A stretch of DNA of 32,884 nt from Chloroflexota bacterium (GCA_016876015.1 VGOD01000043.1:1-32884), one strand, 5' to 3'. Counted from the stretch's first letter, positions 7,156 to 16,480 are shown. The notes: generated by a model from the sequence alone, not told the origin. Numbers and translations are program-made.

Positions 7156-9543
7156 ATGCCACACACCCTTCGCACCATCCGCATCAAGACCATCCGCGAC
7201 CTGTGGCGCCACCGCAGCCGCACGCTGATGGTCGTGCTCAGTATCGCCATCGGCGTGTTGGGGATCGGCATGATCGTGACGACGTGGGACATCCTGCGCC
7301 ACGATCTCGGCCGGCGCTATGCCGCAGTGGTCCCGGCCCACATGGAGATCTATGTGCCTGCCGGCGTCACGGTGGACGACCTCCGCGGCCTGGAGACCGC
7401 GGCCGGTGTGGCGCGGGTGCAGGGCCGGGCTGCTTTCAGCGGCCGCTACCGGTCGAGCCGGACCAGCCGCTGGGAGCCGCTCGACCTGATCGCCGTGCCC
7501 GACCCGGCCGGCCAGTCGGTCAACATCCTGCCCTTGCAGGCTGGCGTCTGGCCCGGCCGCGATCAGATCGCGCTCGAACGTTCGGCGCTGGGCGAGATGG
7601 GTGCGGACATCGGCCAGGCTCTCGAGGTCGAAGATGCGCTCGGTCGCAGCCGCACCCTCCAGGTCAGCGGCGTGATACACCAGCAGGACGATTTGTCTAC
7701 GATGATCCGCGGCAGCCCGGTCGCGCTCGTCAGCCTGGACGCCATGACCCGGCTGGTGGGTCACGATCGCGTCAACACGATCTACATCACGGCCGCCGAC
7801 CTCGCGCGCCAGGCCGAGGCGGCCCAGGCCGTGCGCGGCCGGCTGGAGCGAGCCGGCTACGCAATCGGCCGGGTGACGCTGCGCGATTCATTCGAGCACC
7901 CGGCCGAAGATGTGTTGGGCGTGCTGATGCTCGTGATGGGCATCTTGGGCGCACTGGCGCTTGTGCTCAGCAGCCTGCTCGTCACCAATACGATCAGCGC
8001 GTTGATCGCGCAGCAGATTGACCAGATCGGCGCGATGAAAGCGATCGGCGCGAGCACGGGCATCGTGTTGCGCATCTATGCACTGACCGTGCTCGCCTAT
8101 GGGCTGTTGGGCACAGCCGTGGCTGCTCCGCTGGCCGAGCGACTGGGCTACCGGCTGGCCAGCTATCTGGCCGCACAGATCAACGTTGATCTCTACCCGT
8201 TTCGCCGTTCTTTCCTGGCGCTGAGCGTGATGTTGGCCGTCGGCATCATCGTGCCGTTCATCGCCGCGGCCAAGCCGTTGTGGGATGGCGCGGCGATTAC
8301 CGTGCGCCAGGCCATCTCAGACTACGGTTTGGGCGGCGGCAGCGGCGAGAATCGGCTGACCCGCTGCCTTGGGCGGGTGCGCGGCTTGCCCCGGCTGTGG
8401 TCGTTGGCGCTGCGCAACGCCGTGCGCGTCCCCCATCGCCTGCTGCTGACGCTGCTGACGCTGGCGCTGGCCGGCGCCACCTTCATCGCTGTGCTGAGCA
8501 CCGATCGTTCCTTCGACCGTTCCATCGCTAACCTCCTCGAAGGGCAATACCGTATGGATGCGCTCTTGTCGTTCAAGGGCACGCAGCGCGTCAGCCAGAT
8601 CGTCCCGCTCGTCGCATCGCACCCTGACGTGGTCCATGCCGAAGCGTGGCATTTCAGCGGCGGGGTCATGAAGTTGCCGTCGGGACAGGAGCGCCAGGCG
8701 ACCATCTTCGCCGGCCCCATCAACACCCGGTTCTATCAGCCTGAGCTGGAGAGTGGCCGATGGCTCGCGCCGGATGACAGCAACGCGGCTGTCGTCAACC
8801 GCAAGTGGGCCGACGAGGAAGGCTTGCGGCTGGGCGATGTGATCACATTTGACCTGGGCGGGGGCGCGCCCCAGACCGGGTGGGTGGTGGTTGGCTTCAA
8901 CCGTGACCTGGTGCGCCGGCAGACCGGCGTTTTCCTATCTCTGGAGAGCCTGAATCGTGTTCTCAAGCGTGCTGATCGCACCATCACCCTGCAGGTGCAG
9001 TATGCGGCCCACGATCTGGCGTCTCAGCGCCGCGTTTCGGATGAGCTGTCCGATCTGTTGGCCGGTCACGGCATCGAGGTTTTCTCGACGTTGACGATGG
9101 GGCAAATCCGCAGCCAGGTGGTGAGCCTCTACCGCATCCTGGTCGTCTTCCTGCTCGTCATGTCCGCGCTGATCGCGCTGGTGGGCGGCCTGGGGTTGAT
9201 GGGCATGATGAGCATCAATGTCCTGGAGCGCCGCAAGGAGATCGGCGTGATGCGCGCCATCGGCGCGGAGGCGCGGGCGATCGTCCAGGTCTTCTGGGGT
9301 GAGAGCCTGCTCATCACGTTGGCGAGTTTCCCACTGGCTGTGGCGCTGAGCGCGCCTATGTCGCGGATCATGGCGCGCGCGGTGGGCATGGCGTTCATCA
9401 ACACGCCGCTGGATTTCGCATACACTACGGCCGGCGTCGCCTATTGGCTGGCTCTTCTGCTGCTGATCGGTACCGCCGCCAGTGTCGCGCCTGCGGTCAG
9501 CGCCGCCAACCTGCGCGTGCGCGAAAGCTTGAGCTATGAATGA
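7156..9543 (+). CDS. FtsX-like ABC transporter permease (two FtsX domains)
   Basis: This 795-aa membrane protein pairs with the ATPase upstream. One N-terminal membrane segment (TLMVVLSIAIGVLGIGM) is followed by a MacB-like periplasmic or extracellular domain and an FtsX domain with three segments, near residues 250-390. A second half begins with one more segment (LLLTLLTLALAGATFIAV), a second soluble domain, and a final FtsX domain with three segments that includes the typical ERRKEIGVMRAIGA motif. Eight segments in total is the duplicated DUF214/FtsX layout seen in some MacB-like and lipoprotein-export permeases. ATG 7156 is chosen because the upstream in-frame GTG 7084 runs through repeat DNA. 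The substrate is unknown; the neighbours suggest a surface or envelope molecule. Confidence 0.9.
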   Translation: MPHTLRTIRIKTIRDLWRHRSRTLMVVLSIAIGVLGIGMIVTTWDILRHDLGRRYAAVVPAHMEIYVPAGVTVDDLRGLETAAGVARVQGRAAFSGRYRSSRTSRWEPLDLIAVPDPAGQSVNILPLQAGVWPGRDQIALERSALGEMGADIGQALEVEDALGRSRTLQVSGVIHQQDDLSTMIRGSPVALVSLDAMTRLVGHDRVNTIYITAADLARQAEAAQAVRGRLERAGYAIGRVTLRDSFEHPAEDVLGVLMLVMGILGALALVLSSLLVTNTISALIAQQIDQIGAMKAIGASTGIVLRIYALTVLAYGLLGTAVAAPLAERLGYRLASYLAAQINVDLYPFRRSFLALSVMLAVGIIVPFIAAAKPLWDGAAITVRQAISDYGLGGGSGENRLTRCLGRVRGLPRLWSLALRNAVRVPHRLLLTLLTLALAGATFIAVLSTDRSFDRSIANLLEGQYRMDALLSFKGTQRVSQIVPLVASHPDVVHAEAWHFSGGVMKLPSGQERQATIFAGPINTRFYQPELESGRWLAPDDSNAAVVNRKWADEEGLRLGDVITFDLGGGAPQTGWVVVGFNRDLVRRQTGVFLSLESLNRVLKRADRTITLQVQYAAHDLASQRRVSDELSDLLAGHGIEVFSTLTMGQIRSQVVSLYRILVVFLLVMSALIALVGGLGLMGMMSINVLERRKEIGVMRAIGAEARAIVQVFWGESLLITLASFPLAVALSAPMSRIMARAVGMAFINTPLDFAYTTAGVAYWLALLLLIGTAASVAPAVSAANLRVRESLSYE

Positions 9544-9637
9544 GTTGTGTCTGCCGTCATGGCTGGGAATGACGCCAGGCACTACCGGCCACGCCCCGTC
9601 TGTGGTACGCTGTGACAAACAGGACGGGAGAGCAGGC

Positions 9638-10936
9638 ATGAACTACAAGAAACTCATTGGTGCGCTGGTCGCGATCCTTCTGTTGGCCGTGGCTGCGCTT
9701 GCGGTTCACAGCAGCCGCCGCGTCGCGGCCGAGCGAGGTCCGGCGCAGGCGGCGATCGTGACCACGGCGCCCGCAGCGCAGGTCGCTGCTGAAGGGTACG
9801 TCGTCCCGCAGCGGCTCGCGACTCTCAGCGCGTCCGCGGCCGGCATCGTGACGCAGCTTCACATCGCGGAGGGCGCGTGGGTCGAGGCTGGCGCGGCGCT
9901 CCTGACCCTGGAGAACGGGGGCCAGGCTGCTGCGTTGGCCCAGGCCAGGGCAGGCCTGGCCCAGGCCGAGGCCAATCTCGCCCTTCTGAAGGCCGGCAGC
10001 CGGCCGGCCGAGATCGCCAGGGCCGAGGCGTCCGTCGCCGCGGCGCAGGCCCGGCTCGACCGGCTGAGCGGCGGCGCGACTGCCGAGCAGATCGCAAGCG
10101 CGCGGCAGGCGGTCGCGGTGGCCCAGGCCAATCTGGAGTGGGCGCTGGCAGGCCCCACGCCAGAGCAAGCGACCGCGGCCGAAGCCACGGTGCGCCAGGC
10201 CGCGGCGTCGCTCAAGCAGGCGCAGGCGAAATACGACGAGGTCGCCTGGCGCAGCGACATCGGCCGCCTGCCGCAGGCGCTGCAACTGGAGCAGGCCACG
10301 ATCGAGTACGAGCGCGCCCTGGCCAGCCATGCCAACCTGCTCCGCGGCGCTACTCCTGCCGAAATCAAGGTCTACGAAGCGCAGGTGGGCCAGGCGCAGG
10401 CTGCCCTGGCCGAGGTGCTGGCCGGCGCGCATCCGGCCGACATCGCAGCCGCGGACGCCGACCTCCGTGGGGCGCAGGCGGCATCCGCGCTGGTGCAGGC
10501 CCCCGCGCGGCCCGAAGAGCTGGCCGCAGCCGCGGCGCAGGTTGCCGCGGCGCGCGCCAACGTCGCCCAGGCGCAGGCTGCATTCGATCAGACCGTGCTG
10601 CGGGCGCCGTTTGCGGGAACGATCGGCGGCCTGCATGTGGAGCGGGGCGAGTTCCTTGCGCCGGGCGCGCCCGCCGTCAGGTTGGGCGACACGCGGGCCT
10701 GGGTCATCGAGACCGATGACCTCAGCGAGCTGGAAGTTGTGAGGCTCGCCGCAGGCGAGCAGGTGGACGTTGTGGTAGATGCGTTGCCTGGCCGAACGCT
10801 GCGCGGCGAGGTGCAGCGCATCCAACCGGCCAGCCGGGTCAAGCGCGGGGATGTGACCTACACCGTGATCATCGCCCTGGATGCCAGCGATCTGCCGCTG
10901 CGCTGGGGGATGACGGCCGCAGTCAGCAAACGATAG
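9638..10936 (+). CDS. HlyD/MacA-type membrane fusion protein
   Basis: This 432-aa periplasmic adaptor-type protein is anchored by one N-terminal membrane segment (LIGALVAILLLAVAALAV). A lipoyl-like half (VVPQRLATLSASAAGIVTQLHIAEGAWVEAGAAL) precedes a long Ala/Gln-rich coiled-coil hairpin, with repeated PAEI and QA-rich heptads at residues 85-310. The second lipoyl half (LRAPFAGTIGGLHVERGEF) and a beta-barrel region (VDALPGRTLRGEVQRIQP) follow. ATG 9638 fits the membrane anchor and follows GGGAG; the in-frame 9536 start is less likely. It completes a tripartite-like set with the ATPase and permease. If the cell has a single membrane, as inferred, it would act outside that membrane rather than bridge to an outer-membrane channel. 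Confidence 0.88.
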   Translation: MNYKKLIGALVAILLLAVAALAVHSSRRVAAERGPAQAAIVTTAPAAQVAAEGYVVPQRLATLSASAAGIVTQLHIAEGAWVEAGAALLTLENGGQAAALAQARAGLAQAEANLALLKAGSRPAEIARAEASVAAAQARLDRLSGGATAEQIASARQAVAVAQANLEWALAGPTPEQATAAEATVRQAAASLKQAQAKYDEVAWRSDIGRLPQALQLEQATIEYERALASHANLLRGATPAEIKVYEAQVGQAQAALAEVLAGAHPADIAAADADLRGAQAASALVQAPARPEELAAAAAQVAAARANVAQAQAAFDQTVLRAPFAGTIGGLHVERGEFLAPGAPAVRLGDTRAWVIETDDLSELEVVRLAAGEQVDVVVDALPGRTLRGEVQRIQPASRVKRGDVTYTVIIALDASDLPLRWGMTAAVSKR

Positions 10937-10982
10937 ACAACTCAACCAACCCAACCGATCCAACAGCAAAGGAGCAGTATCT

Positions 10983-13727
10983 ATGACTAACAGACCTCTC
11001 GCATTCCTTGTCCTCATTGTCCTGATCACGTCGTTGTGTCTGGGGCCTGCGGCGACGTCGGGCGCGGCCGCCGGCGCCGGGCCATCCAGCACGCCGTCCG
11101 ATGACCCGGTCGGCGTTATTCGGGGCGCCGCTCGCACCGAGGGCGGCGTGGCCGTGCAGAACGCGCGCATCGTCGCCCAGAAAGTCGGCGCTTCCGATCA
11201 GGTGTCAACCCTGACCGCGCCGGACGGCGCCTATACGCTCTCGGTGACGCGAGGTTCGTGGCGCGTGCGCGCCGAGACCACGGCCAACACGATCCCCACC
11301 AATGCGATCGCGCCGACGCTCGAACAGCTCGTCGTCTTTCCACCGTGGACCGCCAGGACCGTTGACTTCACGTTCAGGGTTGCCGCCGCCCAGATTACAG
11401 GTCGAGTGCTTATCACGGGCGCGCCGGCCACCGTCCCAAGCTTTCCTGTGACCGTCACTGCGACCAGCCTGGCCTCCGAACTTCAGATGGGCATGTTGGG
11501 CCGCGTGTCGCAGCCGATAGACGCCAACGGCTTCTTCACGCTGACCGTGACCGCGGGCCAGCACGTGGTGAGCGTTCTGCCAGCCAATCTGACCTACCTG
11601 CCGCCCGCGCCGGCGCCCGCGCAGGCGACCGACGGGCAGACAACCGATCTCGGCACGCTCTATCTGACGCCGCTGCTGAATCTGGCGCGCCTGAACGGCC
11701 ACGTACAGACGCCGGCGGGGCAGGGGGTGGCCGGCATCCAGGTCACGGCGCTGAACCTCGATCCGAGTCTGAGCCTGCCCAGTCGCTCCACGACCTCCGA
11801 AGGCACGGACGGCGCGTTTTCGCTTGCGGTGACCGCAGGCACGTGGCGCGTGGCCGTCGCCCTGGCCGAGGAAGACCCCTACATGCCGTACCGTCTCCAG
11901 TGGCAGGCGATCGTCACGGTGGCGGCCGGACAGACCGTCAACGACATTGACCTGCTGATCGCGCCTGCCAGTAGCCGGATCGCCGGCGCGCTGGTGGTGG
12001 AGGGCAGCGCGGCCCCGGCCGTGGATGCCTGCGGCGTGGTCGCGGCCTACAAGGCCGGCGAGCCAATCGCCTACGACTATCGCCGATTCACCGGCGGCCA
12101 GTTTGACCTGCCGGTCATCTCAGGTACGTTCCGATTGGCCGTCTTGCCGATTCCTGCCGTCGAGCAACTGGCAGGCTACACGCCGCCCGGCTGCGCAGCC
12201 GGCAAGTACCTGGCCAAGACCCTGCGCGAGGTGGCCGTGGCAGACGGGGAGACGGTCGCGATCACCGTGCCTCTGCGCATCACGGACGCGACGATCCACG
12301 GCCAGTTGTGGGACGACTCGACCGATGCCGCGCTGACCGGCTGGGGCGGGCAGATCATGGGCTGGAGCCAGGGCAACTGGTCTGCGGCGCAGATAGATCC
12401 CCTCACCGGCATCGGCGACCTGCCGGCCAGCGCAGGCGTCTGGTGGCTGGCCTACCGGATTGATCCGCAGTCCAGCTATCAGGCGCAGCCCGGCGTGGCG
12501 CGCGCGGACGTGCCGACGGGCACGGTCGCCATCACGCTGCCGCTATCCGTCATCCCCAGCGCCGCCACCATCAGCGGTGTGGTGCTCGACCCGGATGGCA
12601 ACCCGCTGCCGCGGATCGCGGTGGCGGCCATCAACCTGGAAAACCCACGTGGCGGCAGCACACAGGTCCTCACGCGTGAGGACGGCAGTTTCACCATCGG
12701 TCTCGACTATGGCACGTATCAGATCTCTATCTTCGGACCGGCCGAGCGCCAGGAGGCTCGTGAGTGGATCAGCCCTGAGCCGCAACGAGTCAAGCTCAGC
12801 CCCGCGCAGCCGTCCGAGACGCTGGAATTCCGCTTCCGGCGTGGCAACGCGACGATCAGCGGCCGGATCAGCCTGGCCGCCAGCGTCCAGGCCGGCCAGA
12901 CAAAACTCCCCGCGCTGGTGTGGGCCGCGAACCGCGACGGGCACACCAAAGGCTGGGCGAGCCAGGACGGCGCGTACAGCCTCCCGGTCCTGCAAGGACA
13001 GACCTGGACCGTCGGTGCGATCTACGAGGCGGGCGCCAGCCTGTGGGTCACGGCCACGATGGTGTCGGTTAACAAGGCGGAGATTCCCCTCGATCTGATC
13101 CTCACGCGACCCTACACCCTGGCGACCGGTCTGGTGCAGGCCGTGGATCGCGATGCCGCGTTCTATGGCGAGCTGGCTGACGTGTTCAGCGCCTACATCC
13201 CCGCGGGCGCACTGCCGACCGACGCGACGGCAAACAGCCAGGTCGCGGCCCTGCGGTCGAGGAAACGGGTGCTACACCTGTCCGAAACTGTCCGGCTGCT
13301 CCTGGGGCTTAGACCGAAAGCTCGCGTCAGCGCCAGGCTCGGCTGCCTGCTTTATGGCGACTGCTTGCCGCCGTGGCGGGCCGCGGGGCTGACGACGACT
13401 GCGGCCGCTGGCGTCACCCTGCTGACGCCAGCTTACACCATCGCGGGCGAGGACGCGGGGGGTAATCCCATCGTGGGGTCATTGTCTGCGCCGGCGGTCC
13501 TGCGCATACCCTATGACGCAGGCGAGCTGGCGAGCCTGGGCTTCACCGAGGCGGACCTGCAGGCGCTCTACTACAACGAGACGCTGGACGCCTGGGAACG
13601 CGCGGCCAGTTTCATCGTGGATCAGGACGCGGATGCGGTGGTGATCTTCGCCGAGCGGTTGGGGAGCTATGCGCTGGTTGCCACAGAGGCGCGTAACCAG
13701 GTATACTTACCGTTGAGCATCCGTTAG
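10983..13727 (+). CDS. Secreted protein of repeated carboxypeptidase-regulatory-like (Ig-fold) modules
   Basis: This 914-aa exported protein has a clear signal peptide (MTNRPLAFLVLIVLITSLCL). About seven modules begin with an [AI]-x-I-x-G-x-[VI] strand and contain DGAY/DGSF plus G-T-[WY]-x-[VI] strands, for example GVIRGAARTEGG, ATISGVVLDPDGNPLP and ATISGRISLAAS. This is the carboxypeptidase-regulatory-like/SpaA-type beta-sandwich pattern. After residue about 700 the C-terminal part differs (SAPAVLRIPYDAGELASLG, YYNETLDAWERA) and ends NQVYLPLSIR. AAAGGAG precedes ATG 10983. It sits between the fusion-protein and kinase genes on the same strand, which suggests it is the cargo, a ligand sensor or a surface partner of this ABC system. 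No catalytic residues are recognised. Confidence 0.8.
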   Translation: MTNRPLAFLVLIVLITSLCLGPAATSGAAAGAGPSSTPSDDPVGVIRGAARTEGGVAVQNARIVAQKVGASDQVSTLTAPDGAYTLSVTRGSWRVRAETTANTIPTNAIAPTLEQLVVFPPWTARTVDFTFRVAAAQITGRVLITGAPATVPSFPVTVTATSLASELQMGMLGRVSQPIDANGFFTLTVTAGQHVVSVLPANLTYLPPAPAPAQATDGQTTDLGTLYLTPLLNLARLNGHVQTPAGQGVAGIQVTALNLDPSLSLPSRSTTSEGTDGAFSLAVTAGTWRVAVALAEEDPYMPYRLQWQAIVTVAAGQTVNDIDLLIAPASSRIAGALVVEGSAAPAVDACGVVAAYKAGEPIAYDYRRFTGGQFDLPVISGTFRLAVLPIPAVEQLAGYTPPGCAAGKYLAKTLREVAVADGETVAITVPLRITDATIHGQLWDDSTDAALTGWGGQIMGWSQGNWSAAQIDPLTGIGDLPASAGVWWLAYRIDPQSSYQAQPGVARADVPTGTVAITLPLSVIPSAATISGVVLDPDGNPLPRIAVAAINLENPRGGSTQVLTREDGSFTIGLDYGTYQISIFGPAERQEAREWISPEPQRVKLSPAQPSETLEFRFRRGNATISGRISLAASVQAGQTKLPALVWAANRDGHTKGWASQDGAYSLPVLQGQTWTVGAIYEAGASLWVTATMVSVNKAEIPLDLILTRPYTLATGLVQAVDRDAAFYGELADVFSAYIPAGALPTDATANSQVAALRSRKRVLHLSETVRLLLGLRPKARVSARLGCLLYGDCLPPWRAAGLTTTAAAGVTLLTPAYTIAGEDAGGNPIVGSLSAPAVLRIPYDAGELASLGFTEADLQALYYNETLDAWERAASFIVDQDADAVVIFAERLGSYALVATEARNQVYLPLSIR

Positions 13728-13760
13728 GCGCTAACCGCCCGAGATCAAGGGGGGAAAGCC

Positions 13761-15053
13761 ATGTCTGTTACGAACGCTCTGCCATCCGCTCCCTGGGAAG
13801 ATCGCGACCTCTCGTCGTCTCTCGATTCCACAGCGTTGGCGCCAGGCCTCTTGTTCATCCTGCGGCAGGCTGTCGTCTTGCGCGCCGGTCTGTTGTGCAT
13901 CGGCGTATTGCTGTATGCACTGGCCAGCCCTGGCCGGCTCATCTGGCTGGCGCTTGGCATGGTGGCAGAGTCGCTGGTCGTGCTAGCGCTGGTGCTGTGG
14001 CCGATCGCGCGGGGCAGACTGAAGCGGTGGTTCCTGCCGATCGTCCTGGCGTGGCTGTTGATCTCGCCGATGGTGGAGCGCGTGGTCGCGCTGCTGATCT
14101 TCGAGCCTGACATCTTGTTCGCAGACAGCCGCATGGTGCTCGAAGGCGCGGGCATCGCCACGGTCTGGCTGGTGATCCCGGTGGTGTTGGCGGCCTGGCA
14201 GTATGGCCGGCAGGGCTTTCGATGGAGCATGGGCGTGCTGATCGCTGCGCACCTGCTCATGGGACTGCTTTCGGGCAGCACCTTCCCGGCGTTCGGCAGC
14301 TACGTATTGAACGCCGGCAGCCGCCTGGTCATGATGGGGATCGTGGGTTATGTGGTGTTGCGCCTGGTCGCCGCGCAGCAGACAGAGCATCGGGCGCTGC
14401 AAGCAGCGCATCGGCAGCTTGCCCAACGCACGGCGACCGTCGAGCAGTTGGCCGAGAGCCGGGAGCGCAACCGGTTGGCCCGCGAGCTGCATGACACCCT
14501 GGCGCACTCGTTGAGCGGTCTGAGCGTGCAGTTGCAGGCGCTGGCCACGTTGCTGACCTATGATCCCCTGGCGGCCAATGCGCAGCTCAAACAGGCTCAG
14601 GCGACGGTGCGCAACGGCATCCAGGAGGCGCGGCGGGCGATCGGGGCGTTGCGCGCCGCGCCGCTGGAGGAGCTTGGGCTTGCGGAGGCGTTGCGCCAGC
14701 TCTGCCGCGGCCAGGCCGCTCGGACCGGCATCCAGTGCCAGGCCGACATCGCCCACGTGGACGCGCTAGACCCGTTGACTGAGCAAGCGGTGTACCGGGT
14801 GGCCGAGGCGGCGCTGGCGAACGTTGAGCAGCACGCGGGCGCCTTGCACGTGCAGGTCAGTCTGCGCAGTCCTGGGCCGGGCGGCCCCCTGCAGCTGGAG
14901 GTGATAGACGACGGCGTCGGCTTCGATCCGGGGGCGACGCCGGCTGGTCGCTTTGGGTTATCCGGCATGGCCGAGCGCGCGGCCTTGATCGGCGCGGCTC
15001 TGCGCGTGGAGAGCAGGCCGGGCGCAGGAACCAGGATCGTGTTGGAGGTGTGA
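13761..15053 (+). CDS. Membrane sensor histidine kinase (LiaS/NarX-like, HisKA_3)
   Basis: This 430-aa kinase has about six hydrophobic segments in residues 30-215 and little extracellular loop, as in intramembrane-sensing kinases. A short coiled coil leads to the dimerisation/phosphoacceptor box ESRERNRLARELHDTLAHSL, with His244 as the phosphorylation site. The ATPase domain shows an N box (ALANVEQHAGA) and G boxes (DDGVGFDPG, RFGLSGMAERAA). It should phosphorylate the regulator encoded next; the two genes overlap by one base (TGATG). A strong AAGGGGGGAAAG site precedes ATG 13761. Its position after an ABC transporter resembles the Lia/Bce-type arrangement for envelope stress or peptide sensing, which is inference. 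Confidence 0.92.
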   Translation: MSVTNALPSAPWEDRDLSSSLDSTALAPGLLFILRQAVVLRAGLLCIGVLLYALASPGRLIWLALGMVAESLVVLALVLWPIARGRLKRWFLPIVLAWLLISPMVERVVALLIFEPDILFADSRMVLEGAGIATVWLVIPVVLAAWQYGRQGFRWSMGVLIAAHLLMGLLSGSTFPAFGSYVLNAGSRLVMMGIVGYVVLRLVAAQQTEHRALQAAHRQLAQRTATVEQLAESRERNRLARELHDTLAHSLSGLSVQLQALATLLTYDPLAANAQLKQAQATVRNGIQEARRAIGALRAAPLEELGLAEALRQLCRGQAARTGIQCQADIAHVDALDPLTEQAVYRVAEAALANVEQHAGALHVQVSLRSPGPGGPLQLEVIDDGVGFDPGATPAGRFGLSGMAERAALIGAALRVESRPGAGTRIVLEV

Positions 15054-15754
15054 TGGCAGAGAAACCCATTCGCGTGCTGATCGTAGACGACCAGGCCATC
15101 GTGCGACAGGGACTCAGCGTGATCCTGCGTCACCAGGAGGGCATCGAGGTCGTCGACGCCGCGACCGATGGCAGCGAGGCGGTCGAGCGCGTGGCGACGC
15201 TCCGGCCCGAGGTCGTGCTGATGGATCTGAAGATGCCGCGGGTCAACGGCGCCCAGGCCACGCGCCAGATCGTCCAGGAATACCCCGCGGTCAAGGTGGT
15301 CGTGCTGACGACCTACGATACCGACGAATGGGTGTTCGACGCGTTGCGCGCGGGCGCATGTGGCTACCTGCTGAAAGACAGCGATGGGGAAGAGATCGCG
15401 GCGGCCGTGCGCGGCGCGGTGGCCGGCGAGGTGCGTATTGACCCGGCCGTGGCAGGAAAGGTGCTGCGCGAGTTCAATCGCCTGGCTGCGCAGTCTGCGG
15501 CCGCCGTCGTTTCCCCGCCCGCGTTGCGCCGCAGCGAGGAGAAGCCGCTTCTCGAGGCGCTCACCGAGCGCGAGCAGGCCGTGCTGCAGGAGCTGGCGCA
15601 AGGCAAGAGCAACCGGGAGATCGCCGACACGTTGTTCCTCTCTGAAGGCACCGTGAAGAACTACGTCAGCGCCATCATGGGCAAGCTGCACGCCAATGAC
15701 CGCACGCAGGCGGCGATCCTGGCGCTGAGGCGCGGCCTGGCCAGGCTGACCTGA
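15053..15754 (+). CDS. NarL/FixJ-family response regulator (LiaR-like)
   Basis: This 233-aa regulator has a receiver domain with acidic pocket Asp12-Asp13, phosphoacceptor Asp58 (VVLMDLKMP), the switch threonine in VVLTTY, and Lys in YLLKDS. A LuxR-type helix-turn-helix follows (LTEREQAVLQELAQG, NREIADTLFLSEGTVKNYVSAI). The start is ATG 15053, one base overlapping the kinase stop, so translational coupling is likely. It probably controls the transporter/surface-protein block upstream; no binding site can be assigned with confidence. A small hairpin with a T-tract overlaps its stop codon and may end the operon. Confidence 0.93.
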   Translation: MAEKPIRVLIVDDQAIVRQGLSVILRHQEGIEVVDAATDGSEAVERVATLRPEVVLMDLKMPRVNGAQATRQIVQEYPAVKVVVLTTYDTDEWVFDALRAGACGYLLKDSDGEEIAAAVRGAVAGEVRIDPAVAGKVLREFNRLAAQSAAAVVSPPALRRSEEKPLLEALTEREQAVLQELAQGKSNREIADTLFLSEGTVKNYVSAIMGKLHANDRTQAAILALRRGLARLT

Positions 15755-15775
15755 AATACGAAACCCCGTATTTTT
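15754..15775 (+). terminator. Possible rho-independent terminator after the response regulator
   Basis: AAATACG and CGTATTT form a 7-bp stem with a 6-base loop, and five T in a row span the stem end and what follows. It is GC-poor but positioned at the stop. The same dyad lies just upstream of the next promoter, so an operator role is also possible. Confidence 0.45.
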
Positions 15776-15803
15776 GCTAAAGTTTTGTCCATAATGCTAT
15801 AAT
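15774..15803 (+). promoter_or_regulatory. Promoter of the SCO1/copper cluster
   Basis: TTGCTA at 15774-15779 and a perfect TATAAT at 15798-15803 are 18 bases apart, 43 bases before the SCO1-like gene. Confidence 0.6.
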
Positions 15804-15846
15804 GTCCCCCCTGGAATACCCGCACACCGTTTCGTGAAGGCGGATC

Positions 15847-16458
15847 ATGAGCAGGCAACTACGCCTCGTTTTTCTCGTCACGGCTTTGATCGTTCTGGCA
15901 GGAGCAGGCGGCTGGCTGGCTGCCTCTTCGTTGCTTCCGTATGAGTACCACGGGCAAGAGTTGCGGCCGCCGCAACCCGTGGCCGACTTCACGCTGACGG
16001 CCGCAGGGGATCGCCGCGTCAGCCTGAGCCAGTTCCGGGGCAAGCTAGTGCTGCTCTACTTCGGCTACACCTTTTGTCCCGACGTGTGCCCGACGACTCT
16101 GGCGGAGCTCGGTCGGGGGCTGCGGAAGATGGGCGACCGGGCGGCCGACATCCAGGTCATCGTGATCACGGTGGACCCTGAGCGGGACACGCCCGCGCGC
16201 CTGGCAGAATACGTCGGGCACTTCGACCCAACCTTCATCGGCCTGACGGGCGCGGCAGAGCAAATCGCGGCGGTCGCGCAAGGGCTGGGGATCCACTATC
16301 AGAAGCGCGAGGGCACGGCCGCTTCTGGCTACCTGGTGGATCACACGGCCTCGGTGCTGGCGCTCGACCGCACAGGCGCGCTGCGACTACTTTTTCCGTT
16401 CGGCGCGCCGGGAGAGGAGATCGCCGAGGACCTGCGACGCCTGCTCGACGAGAGGTAA
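15847..16458 (+). CDS. SCO1/SenC-type copper chaperone, thioredoxin fold
   Basis: This 203-aa protein has an N-terminal membrane anchor (LVFLVTALIVLAGAGGWLAA) and a thioredoxin-like domain. The copper-binding CxxxC is Cys77-Cys81 (YTFCPDVCPTT) and the third ligand is His166 (LVDHTASV). DFTLTAAGDRRVSLSQFRGKLVLLYFGYTFCPDVC and VTVDPERDTP are family hallmarks. SCO proteins deliver copper to, or reduce, the CuA site of cytochrome oxidase, facing outside the membrane. GAAGGCGG precedes ATG 15847. A PCuAC protein and a cytochrome c follow on the same strand, consistent with oxidase assembly, although the oxidase genes are not in the window. The gene is separated from PCuAC by a 540-bp repeat region. 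Confidence 0.93.
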   Translation: MSRQLRLVFLVTALIVLAGAGGWLAASSLLPYEYHGQELRPPQPVADFTLTAAGDRRVSLSQFRGKLVLLYFGYTFCPDVCPTTLAELGRGLRKMGDRAADIQVIVITVDPERDTPARLAEYVGHFDPTFIGLTGAAEQIAAVAQGLGIHYQKREGTAASGYLVDHTASVLALDRTGALRLLFPFGAPGEEIAEDLRRLLDER

Positions 16459-16480
16459 GCTGATCCCAGGGTTCTTCTCG

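Noticed and set aside
9555-9574. CGTCAT/ATGACG hairpin between permease and fusion-protein genes
   Set aside because: The stem has only 6 bp and no T-tract, and the genes probably stay in one operon, so it is too weak to call a terminator.
9557-11170. 537-codon minus-strand frame
   Set aside because: It is a shadow of the fusion-protein gene, whose GC-rich, alanine-rich codons leave the opposite strand open.
14597-15691. 364-codon minus-strand frame over the kinase/regulator junction
   Set aside because: It is a shadow of two well-supported two-component genes.
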